NCBI GenBank assembly: GCA_040902765.1
Contig: JBBDWO010000019.1
Span: 1 to 64,000, forward strand
DNA length: 64,000 nt
Source of the DNA: Acidimicrobiia bacterium
Lineage (GTDB): Bacteria; Actinomycetota; Acidimicrobiia; Spongiisociales; UBA11373
Direction: 5' to 3'
Under the pieces are notes generated by a model. The model saw only the letters and a program-made list of their open reading frames with translations, ran no database searches and was not told where the DNA came from. Positions within the stretch are counted from its first letter, which is position 1; each line of letters begins with the position of its first letter. Of this stretch, positions 53,425-60,456 are shown in pieces. A program made the position numbers and the translations under genes.

Positions 53425-53451
53425 GCCGACGGAGGGAGGGACACCGTCGGC
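53425..53451 (-). terminator. Terminator of the pilB-pilT-pilC transcript
   Basis: An 8-bp stem (GCCGACGG / CCGTCGGC) with an 11-nt loop is followed on the minus strand by TGTTTGCTTTTC. This is the best intrinsic-terminator match in the window. Confidence 0.75.
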
Positions 53452-53547
53452 CGTTCGCCGGAGGACGTGGTGACCGTGGGAAGGACACCGATGCCAGAGT
53501 GATCGGCACGAGCCTGCCGAACTTGAGGGGATTTGAAGAGACGGAAC

Positions 53548-53600
53548 AACGCTCAACGCTCAACGCAGGAGGGACCACATCTTGCGTTGAGCGTTGAGCG
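53548..53600. repeat. 7-bp repeats as inverted pair (CAACGCT / GCGTTGA)
   Basis: The left arm is CAACGCT CAACGCT CAACGCA, the right arm TGCGTTGAGCGTTGAGCG. They are complementary over about 18 bases and lie just after the pilC stop. The same heptamer occurs at 36.8 and 42.6 kb. Confidence 0.88.
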
Positions 53601-53605
53601 ATTTG

Positions 53606-54832
53606 CTACTGAATCAACGACGCGATGTTGAACATCGGAAGGTACAGGGCGATGAGGATCCCGCCCACGCTCAAGCCCATCACGATGATGAGCAGCGGTT
53701 CGATCAGCGAGGTCAGCGCGCTCACCGTGTCCTCGACCTCCTGGTCGTAGAAGTCGGAAACCTTGCTGAGCATCGTATCGATGGCGCCGGTCTCCTCGCC
53801 CACCACCATCATCTGCGTCACCATCGGCGGGAACACCTTGTGACGATCGAGGGGGTGGGCCAGCGACTCGCCTCGCTTCACCGACTTCTGCATGTCGATG
53901 ACGCCGGCGCGTACCTGCGAATTCCCGGCGGTTTCGGCCACGATGTCGAGGGCCTGGAGCACCGGCACGCCGCTCTTGCTGAGCACCGACAGAGTGCGCG
54001 AGAAGCGGCTGATCGCCACCTTCTGCACGAGCCCGCCGATCACTGGCAGCCTCAACTTCAGGGCGTCGTATGAGACCCGCCCCGTCGGGCTGCGCTTCCA
54101 GCGCCGAAAGGTGACGATGCCGCCGACGATCGCGCCAACCGCGATCCACCAGTAGGTGGTGAGAGCAGACGACACAGTGATGAGCATCTTGGTCGGCGCC
54201 GGCAGCGACCCGCCGAGGTCGGTGTACATGGCGTCGAAGATGGGCACGACGAATACCAGCATGCCCGTGAGCACGAGCACGATGAGGCCGAGCACAACCA
54301 TCGGATATGCCATCGCAGACTTCACCTTGGCGCGCAGGCGAACCCCGGCCTCCAGTGTGTCGGCCAGGCGGTTGAGCGTCTCGTCGAGCGCACCGCTGAC
54401 CTCTCCGGCTTCGATCAACGACACGTAGAGGTGATTGAACACCTTGGGATGCGCCTCGAGAGCACTGGAGAGCGCCGTCCCCTCCTCCACCCGATGTCGC
54501 ACGTCGGCGATCACCTTGCGCAGCTCGGCGCCCTCCGTCTGCTGCTCGAGCACGGTCAGAGCCCGAACCAGGGTCAGGCCCGAATTGACCATCGTCGCCA
54601 GCTGACGGCTGAGGATCGCCACCTCCTTCGGCTTGACCGACTTCTTGAAGCCCGGGATGGTGATTTCCTTGCGAAGGGCAGACACCGTCCGCTTCTCCAC
54701 CTTCAGCGGCACATACCCCTTGGAACGCAGGGCGTGGGCGACCGACGAGGCGTTGGGTCCTTCCATCACGCCTTCGTGAAGACTCCCGGAGCGATCGCGG
54801 GCTCGGTATTCGTAGGCGACAGCGCTGCTCAT
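53606..54832 (-). CDS. pilC: Type IV pilus platform protein PilC
   Basis: A 408-residue inner-membrane protein with two related T2SSF-type units (around ILSRQLATMVNSGLTLVRAL and RFSRTLSVLSKSGVPVLQAL) and about three membrane helices. It anchors the pilus and couples to the PilB and PilT motors. Its ATG overlaps the pilT stop by four bases. Confidence 0.95.
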   Translation of the reverse strand: MSSAVAYEYRARDRSGSLHEGVMEGPNASSVAHALRSKGYVPLKVEKRTVSALRKEITIPGFKKSVKPKEVAILSRQLATMVNSGLTLVRALTVLEQQTEGAELRKVIADVRHRVEEGTALSSALEAHPKVFNHLYVSLIEAGEVSGALDETLNRLADTLEAGVRLRAKVKSAMAYPMVVLGLIVLVLTGMLVFVVPIFDAMYTDLGGSLPAPTKMLITVSSALTTYWWIAVGAIVGGIVTFRRWKRSPTGRVSYDALKLRLPVIGGLVQKVAISRFSRTLSVLSKSGVPVLQALDIVAETAGNSQVRAGVIDMQKSVKRGESLAHPLDRHKVFPPMVTQMMVVGEETGAIDTMLSKVSDFYDQEVEDTVSALTSLIEPLLIIVMGLSVGGILIALYLPMFNIASLIQ

Positions 54833-56433
54833 CGGCCCCCTCCCATCAGGTTGTTGAGTTCATCCACGCTGTGGGCCCGTTCCAGGGCCATGTCGCGCGA
54901 GATCTTGCCGGCGCGCACCAGGCTGGCGAGCGCCGAGTCCATGCTCTGCATGCCGTGGCGGGCTCCCGACTGGATCGCGCTGCGGATCTGGTGCACCTTG
55001 CCTTCGCGGATGAGGTTGCGGATGGCGGGGGTGGCCACCATCACCTCTACCGAGGCGACCCGACCCCTGCCATCCAGGGTGGGCAGGAGCTGCTGACTGA
55101 CCACGCCCTGGAGGGATTCGGCCAGCTGGACCCGGACCTGCTGCTGCTGGTGGGGAGGGAACACATCGATCATGCGCTCCACGGTGCTGGCGGCGTCCTG
55201 GGTGTGGAGAGTCGCCAGCACCAGGTGCCCGGTCTCGGCAGCGGTGAGCGCCGTCGAGATCGTCTCCAGGTCGCGCATCTCACCCAGGAGGATCACATCG
55301 GGGTCCTGCCTGAGAGCGTGACGGAGAGCGTTGGCGAACGACCCGGTATCGGCGCCTACCTCTCGCTGGTTGACAATCGCCTTCTTGTGCATGTGGATGA
55401 ACTCGATCGGATCCTCGATGGTCATGATGTGGACCGACCGATTTGCGTTGACTAGGTCGACGAGCGCAGCCAGCGTCGTCGACTTGCCCGACCCGGTGGC
55501 TCCGGTGACCAGTACGAGCCCCCGGGGCAGAATGCCGAACTCCCGAACCGCTGGCGGCATGCCCAGGGCCTCGAGCGACACGATATCGTTGGGGATGGCC
55601 CGCATCACGGCACCCACCGTGCCACGTTGGAAGAACACGTTGACCCGGAATCGGCCCCGAGCCGGCAGCGGGTGCGAAGCGTCGAGCTCCAGCTTGTCCT
55701 CCAACTCCTCCCGCTGGCGAGCGGTCAGGATGGCGTAGATGACCGAGCGCAGCGGACCGGGGAGCAGGATCCCATGTCCGGGCATCTCCCTCAGTTCGCC
55801 GTTGACCCGGACCCGCGGAGGTGATCCCGCGCTGAGGTGCAGGTCAGAGCCACCCATGTCGATCAGTTCCTCGAGGAGCTGGTTGATGTGGAATTCGGGT
55901 TCATCGGCGTCGCTGTCGCCAGCGTTCGGTGCCGTCGACCCGATGCCGACCCGCCCCCCGGCCAGTGCCGGGTTCGAGCCTTCAGTGTCCTGAGGGGTGT
56001 ATGCCCGGCGAATGGCTGCTTCCAAGCCCGCCTTGGCAACCAGGGCGAGGGTAACCGGGTACTTAGCCTCGTCGGTGAGCCGCTTTCCCAGGTCGAAATC
56101 GAACGGGTCGACGACGCCGACGACGAGACGGTCGCCCGAGATCCGGATCGGTAGGGCGGACTCGTCGGCGGCGACCCTCGCCGGAAGTCGGTTCGTGGCG
56201 GCGCGGTCGACGCTGCTGTGTGCCGATGGGTCGTAGAACTCGACGCCGGCGAGTCCGGCGACCTTGCGGAGGACGTCGACCTGTCGGACGATGCCGGATT
56301 CGATCAGCTCCCGAACCAGATTGCCGCCCTCCATCGCGGTCGCCGCCGATGCCTCGGCGAAGGCGTCCACGGAGAGCAGGTTGTCGTCGACGAGTGCCTG
56401 GCCAACCCGTCGCGTGATCATGTCGATTGCCAT
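54829..56433 (-). CDS. pilT: PilT-type retraction ATPase with an extra N-terminal domain
   Basis: A 534-residue ATPase, much longer than the roughly 345-residue PilT. Residues 190-534 are the PilT motor: LDLHLSAGSPPRVRVNGEL-like GGSDLHLSAGSPP, Walker A GATGSGKSTTLAAL, HIMTIEDPIEF, Walker B ILLGEMRDLET and the AGSS/His box TLHTQDA. Residues 1-135 resemble the MshEN/GspE N-terminal domain (GQALVDDNLLSVDAFAEA, VVGVVDPFD), which binds c-di-GMP in some relatives. It should power retraction and might respond to c-di-GMP. It overlaps pilB and pilC. Confidence 0.92.
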   Translation of the reverse strand: MAIDMITRRVGQALVDDNLLSVDAFAEASAATAMEGGNLVRELIESGIVRQVDVLRKVAGLAGVEFYDPSAHSSVDRAATNRLPARVAADESALPIRISGDRLVVGVVDPFDFDLGKRLTDEAKYPVTLALVAKAGLEAAIRRAYTPQDTEGSNPALAGGRVGIGSTAPNAGDSDADEPEFHINQLLEELIDMGGSDLHLSAGSPPRVRVNGELREMPGHGILLPGPLRSVIYAILTARQREELEDKLELDASHPLPARGRFRVNVFFQRGTVGAVMRAIPNDIVSLEALGMPPAVREFGILPRGLVLVTGATGSGKSTTLAALVDLVNANRSVHIMTIEDPIEFIHMHKKAIVNQREVGADTGSFANALRHALRQDPDVILLGEMRDLETISTALTAAETGHLVLATLHTQDAASTVERMIDVFPPHQQQQVRVQLAESLQGVVSQQLLPTLDGRGRVASVEVMVATPAIRNLIREGKVHQIRSAIQSGARHGMQSMDSALASLVRAGKISRDMALERAHSVDELNNLMGGGR

Positions 56434-58097
56434 CAGGCCACCACCCTCAGTACTTCTTCGAGGCTCGTCAGTCCGAGCTTTACTTTCTCCATGCCATCGG
56501 CCCGCAGAGTCACCATGCCCTGCTCTATCGCCTTCGCCTTGATCTCGTCCGATCGGCGATGGTCGACCGCCATGTGCTGTATCTCTTCGGTCACCACCAT
56601 CAATTCATTGATGGCAAGTCGCCCCGAATATCCGGTCCCCGAACACATCGAGCAGCCAGCGGGGCCGAAAATGGCGGCCCTCCCGTAGTACGGGCCGATG
56701 CCGATGTCCTTGGCCACCTCCTGAGGGACGTCCTGCGGCGTCTTGCAGCGGTCGCACAGTTTGCGAGCGAGCCGCTGGGCAAGCACGGAGTCCAGCGCCG
56801 ACGACACCAGGAAGGGCTCCACCCCCATATCGATGAGACGACCGACACTCGAGGCCGCATCGTTGGTGTGCAGGGTGCTGAGTACGAGGTGGCCGGTGAG
56901 TGCCGACTCGACGGCGATCTTCGCGGTCTCCACATCGCGCACCTCGCCGATCAGGATGATGTCGGGGTCGGACCTGAGAATGGACTTCAGAGCGGTGGCG
57001 AAGTGCAGGCCGGCCTTGCGGTTGACCTGGACCTGATTGACCCCGGCGAGTCGGTACTCGACCGGGTCCTCGACCGTGATGATGTTCTTTTCGGGGCTGT
57101 TCAGCTGTTCGAGCGCGGCGTACAGCGTCGTCGTCTTTCCGGACCCGGTGGGGCCGGTGACCAGGATCAGCCCGTGCGGGCGTCGGAAGGAGCGCTCGAA
57201 GGGCTCGAGCGTGTGCGGGAGGAAGCCGAGGTCGGGGAGGTTGAGGACGGCGTCCTCCTTGTCGAGGATCCGCAGCACCACTTTCTCGCCGTAGATGCCC
57301 GGGAGGGTGGCGACGCGTAGGTCGATGGCACGACCGGCCACCCGGACACTGATACGCCCGTCCTGGGGAACCCGCCGCTCGGCGATGTCCAGGTCGCCCA
57401 TGATCTTGAGGCGACTGACCACCGCGTTGGCCACCGAGCGCGGCGTGGTCATGATTTCGTGCAGCACGCCATCGATGCGGAACCGGATCCGGAGGTCCTT
57501 GGCACCCGGCTCGACGTGGATGTCGGAGGCTCGCTCGTTGACGGCCCGGGTGATCAGGGTGCTGACCAGCTTGACGACCGGTGCCTCCTCGACGGCGGCT
57601 TGGATGGCTCCGAGGTCCTCCAGGTCGGCGTCGCCGGGCGCCAGCTCTGCGATGTCGAAATCTTCGGTCTCCTCGCGCTGATGCCAACCGTGGGCGGCCT
57701 GGATGTCGGACCTGGTGGCCACCCGCACGATCACCCTGCGTCCGGTGAGGGCTCTGACGTCGTCGATGACGAGCACATTCGCTGGATCGGCCATGGCCAG
57801 TACGAGGTCCTCTCCCTCGAAGCCGATCGGGATCACCGTGGCGCGACGAGCGATCGAGTCGGGCACCAGGGCCACCGCCGCCGGGTCGACCACGGCGTCG
57901 GCGAGGTTCACATACTCGAGGCCCATGTAGTCCGCCATGGCCCGAACCAGGGAGGCCTCGTCGTGCGTCGAGTCGTCGACGAGGACGTCGATGAGCGACT
58001 CGCCGGTTTCAGCCTGTCGTTCGGTGGCGTTGTCTACGTCCTGCTCGGTGACGAGCCCGGACCCGATCAGCGCGGCGCCGATCTCGTCCTTTTCCAT
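56433..58097 (-). CDS. pilB: Type IV pilus extension ATPase PilB
   Basis: A 554-residue hexameric motor that powers pilus extension. An N-terminal MshEN domain (GSGLVTEQDVDNATERQAETGESLIDVLVD, RRATVIPIGFEGEDLVLAMADPAN) is followed by the ATPase core: Walker A GPTGSGKTTTLYAAL, EDPVEYRL, Walker B IILIGEVRDVETA, and the zinc site CDRC...GCSMCSGTGYSGR. The MshEN domain is a known c-di-GMP binding unit in PilB relatives. It is first in pilB-pilT-pilC. Confidence 0.96.
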   Translation of the reverse strand: MEKDEIGAALIGSGLVTEQDVDNATERQAETGESLIDVLVDDSTHDEASLVRAMADYMGLEYVNLADAVVDPAAVALVPDSIARRATVIPIGFEGEDLVLAMADPANVLVIDDVRALTGRRVIVRVATRSDIQAAHGWHQREETEDFDIAELAPGDADLEDLGAIQAAVEEAPVVKLVSTLITRAVNERASDIHVEPGAKDLRIRFRIDGVLHEIMTTPRSVANAVVSRLKIMGDLDIAERRVPQDGRISVRVAGRAIDLRVATLPGIYGEKVVLRILDKEDAVLNLPDLGFLPHTLEPFERSFRRPHGLILVTGPTGSGKTTTLYAALEQLNSPEKNIITVEDPVEYRLAGVNQVQVNRKAGLHFATALKSILRSDPDIILIGEVRDVETAKIAVESALTGHLVLSTLHTNDAASSVGRLIDMGVEPFLVSSALDSVLAQRLARKLCDRCKTPQDVPQEVAKDIGIGPYYGRAAIFGPAGCSMCSGTGYSGRLAINELMVVTEEIQHMAVDHRRSDEIKAKAIEQGMVTLRADGMEKVKLGLTSLEEVLRVVA

Positions 58098-58128
58098 GAA
58101 TGGGTCCTCGTACTGGGTATCCCTATAG

Positions 58129-58157
58129 ATGTCGGCATGCTCAAGGGTGCCCTTGAC
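58129..58157 (-). promoter_or_regulatory. Possible sigma-28/WhiG-type promoter before pilB
   Basis: On the minus strand GTCAAG, 15 bp, then GCCGACAT resembles the alternative-sigma consensus CTAAAG-N15/16-GCCGATAA, about 32 bp ahead of pilB. An ordinary sigma-70 promoter in the same 90 bp is not obvious. The match is imperfect. Confidence 0.3.
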
Positions 58158-58187
58158 GGGTTCATCGCTGGCGGTCGACCGCTCGTC

Positions 58188-58949
58188 TCAACGGCGGGCG
58201 GCACGCTCCATCACGTCGACGGGTGGTTCCAGTCCGGTCCACAGTTCGAACGAGACAGCCGCCTGAGCGACGAGAGCGTCGATCCCGTCGAAGACGGTCA
58301 GACCGAGGCGACGCGCCTGACGCGTCGCCGGCGTCGGCTCGTCGCCGTAGGGAAGATCGATGAGCGCCTCCTGACCGGCCAGGAAGTCGGCCGGGAGGGG
58401 CTCTCGATCCATGCCGAGCGTCGTCGCATTGATCACGATCTGACCGGGCAACGGCGGCGCCCATCCGGCGACCGTGGCTTCGATGCCCAGGGCATCCACC
58501 AGGGCTGCGGCACGCGCCTGGTCTCGCCCCAGAACGGTCACCACTTTGCCTTCGGCGGCGAGGAGGGCCACCGCTGCGGTGGCACCGGTACCGAGCACGA
58601 CGATCGGCAGCGCGGGAAGTCTGCCGATCAGGGAGCGCAACCCCGACGCGTCGGTGTTGTCACCGACGAGGTCACCATCGTCGAGGTAAAGCGTGTTGAC
58701 CGCGCCAGCGCGACCCGCGGTGATGCTCGTCCGATCGCAGAGTTCGACGGCCGCCGCCTTGAGCGGAGTCGTGACGTTGGCTCCGTCGAGGTGACCACTG
58801 CGAAGCTCGTCGCAGCCGCTGCGCAGCCCGACGGTGTCACAGCGACGAGCCTCGTACCCGCCCTCCATCCCGACGGCGCGCAGAGCGGCCTCGTGGATGG
58901 CCGGAGACCTCGAGTGAGCGACCGGATCGCCAAAGAGGGCGAGCCGCAC
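58188..58949 (-). CDS. aroE: Shikimate dehydrogenase
   Basis: A 253-residue NADPH-dependent enzyme that makes shikimate. Substrate residues are in FGDPVAHSRSPAIHEAAL, NVTTPLK, GDNTDASGL, and the nucleotide site is VVLGTGATAAVALLA. The last is GTGATA rather than the usual GAGGAA. The GTG at 58949 lies two bases after the mltG stop. It is separate from the aroC-K-B unit 9 kb away. Confidence 0.93.
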   Translation of the reverse strand: MRLALFGDPVAHSRSPAIHEAALRAVGMEGGYEARRCDTVGLRSGCDELRSGHLDGANVTTPLKAAAVELCDRTSITAGRAGAVNTLYLDDGDLVGDNTDASGLRSLIGRLPALPIVVLGTGATAAVALLAAEGKVVTVLGRDQARAAALVDALGIEATVAGWAPPLPGQIVINATTLGMDREPLPADFLAGQEALIDLPYGDEPTPATRQARRLGLTVFDGIDALVAQAAVSFELWTGLEPPVDVMERAARR

Positions 58950-58951
58950 CG

Positions 58952-60046
58952 TCAGTCCACGCCCTCGAGCTGCCACCGCAAGAACTCGTCGAAGTCGTCG
59001 GTGAAGCTGTGCGATCCGTCGTCGCCGGTGAGCAGGTAGAACAGGTACACCGTATCCGCCGGGTGAGCCGCCGCCTCCAACGACGCCGCCCGCACCCCGG
59101 CGATCGGCGTGGGCGGCAGCCCGTGATTGCGATATGTGTTGTACGGGCTGTCTACTTCGAGATGGGCGAGGGTCAGGCCGCCGTCGGGTACCCCACCGAG
59201 GGCATAGATGACCGTCGCATCGATCTGGAGCATCATCTCGATGGCGAGCCGATTGAAGATGACGCTGGCGACGAGCGGCCGCTCCTCGTCGAGTACCACT
59301 TCGCGCTCGATGAGTGAGGCGATGATCAACCCGTCGTACGGTGTCAACCCCAGATCGGTCAGATGGGTCCAATCCACGGCGGCGACGCGTTCCTCCATGG
59401 TGGAGGCAAGCCGGCTCAGCAGGTCGACCGCGGTCGCCGACGTGCGAAACTCGTAGGTGTCGGGAAACAGGAGCCCCTCCCAGTCGGACACCGACTCCGG
59501 GGCATCCGGCAGCAGCGTCGAGGTGACGGTCCCGTCGAGCAAGGGTGCGGTGAGTTCGGCGAGCGGGATGTCGGTCTGCCGTGATATCGACTCGAGCATC
59601 TGGGCGACGGTCAGCCCTTCGACCACGGTGAGTCGATACACGCCGACCCCCGGGCCGGCGATCAGGATGTCGAGGACCGCATCCGGGGCCATCCCGGTCA
59701 CCAGCTCGTAGGTGCCCGCCTGCAGGCGATCGCTGGCCCGAGCGTCGCGCACCGTCCGATCGAAATCCGAGGCCGAGGCGACGACGCCAGCGGCGGCGAG
59801 ATCCCGAGCTATCTGAGAAGCCGGCTCACCGGGGGCGACCACGAAGCTCACCGGCAGGCCCGCCACCACCGTCGACTCGCCCGGAGTGATGACGTCGCGT
59901 ACCGCGGCACCGAGCCATCGGACCCCGACGTAGGCAACGACGAACATGCCGACGATCATCCCTGCGATGAGCAGGCCGCGGGCCGCCCTCCCGCCCGGAG
60001 TCGGGCCGGATGGGGGTGGCGTGTAGTCCTCCAGCTCGACGCTCAT
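58952..60046 (-). CDS. mltG: Endolytic murein transglycosylase
   Basis: A 364-residue membrane protein of the YceG/MltG family that cuts new glycan strands. One membrane helix (about residues 24-42) follows a short Pro-rich cytoplasmic tail. The domain then has the LysM-like region and the catalytic glutamate in LIIASLIEREVVLDEERPLVASVIFNRL, with LQIDATVIYALG and SPYNTYRNHGLPPTPI also conserved. Its ATG overlaps the ruvX stop by four bases. Confidence 0.94.
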   Translation of the reverse strand: MSVELEDYTPPPSGPTPGGRAARGLLIAGMIVGMFVVAYVGVRWLGAAVRDVITPGESTVVAGLPVSFVVAPGEPASQIARDLAAAGVVASASDFDRTVRDARASDRLQAGTYELVTGMAPDAVLDILIAGPGVGVYRLTVVEGLTVAQMLESISRQTDIPLAELTAPLLDGTVTSTLLPDAPESVSDWEGLLFPDTYEFRTSATAVDLLSRLASTMEERVAAVDWTHLTDLGLTPYDGLIIASLIEREVVLDEERPLVASVIFNRLAIEMMLQIDATVIYALGGVPDGGLTLAHLEVDSPYNTYRNHGLPPTPIAGVRAASLEAAAHPADTVYLFYLLTGDDGSHSFTDDFDEFLRWQLEGVD

Positions 60047-60456
60047 CGGCGAGTCTCCAGGTAGTCGCTGAGCAACAGCGCGGCAGCCACCCCGTCGCGG
60101 AGGCGGCGGCGCTTCGACCGGCGGAGGCTGCCCTCGAGCAGCGCCCGCTCGGCGATCACGGACGTGTACCGCTCGTCGTGCAGCGTAGTGGGAACCCCGA
60201 GATGCGCCTCCACCCGAGCGGCGAAGTCCCGCGCCGCTTCCGCCGCAGCGCCCTCCGCACCCGAGAGCGACGTCGGTAGACCGACCACGACGAGTCCGAC
60301 GCCGAGGTCACGCACCAGGTTCCCGATGGCGTCGAGCAGGCCAGGATCGCCAGCATCCAGCGACGGACGGGGATGAGCAGCGATTCCCTCGGCGTCGGTG
60401 ACGGCGACCCCGATGCGATGGCTGCCCGGATCGAGAGCGAGGATGCGCCCGGTCAC
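60043..60456 (-). CDS. ruvX: Putative Holliday-junction resolvase (YqgF)
   Basis: A 137-residue RNase-H-fold nuclease linked to 16S rRNA end processing and recombination. Acidic residues are in ILALDPGSHRIGVAVTD, VVVGLPTSLSG and the DERYTSV loop. The C-terminal helix is RRLRDGVAAALLLSDYL. It overlaps alaS and mltG by four bases each, a conserved order. Confidence 0.94.
   Translation of the reverse strand: MTGRILALDPGSHRIGVAVTDAEGIAAHPRPSLDAGDPGLLDAIGNLVRDLGVGLVVVGLPTSLSGAEGAAAEAARDFAARVEAHLGVPTTLHDERYTSVIAERALLEGSLRRSKRRRLRDGVAAALLLSDYLETRR

Larger units (their letters stand above)
53239..53605 (-). promoter_or_regulatory. pilC-pilA intergenic region
   Basis: This 367-bp region holds no gene. 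On the minus strand it contains, in order, heptamer repeats, a T-rich terminator hairpin, another heptamer array and a pilA leader. A long leader could be used for regulation, but I found no known riboswitch in it, including the c-di-GMP types. Confidence 0.6.

Noticed and set aside
53239-53605. c-di-GMP riboswitch ahead of pilA
   Set aside because: A region with CCTCCGG looked suggestive, but the required receptor and GNRA parts are not present in order.
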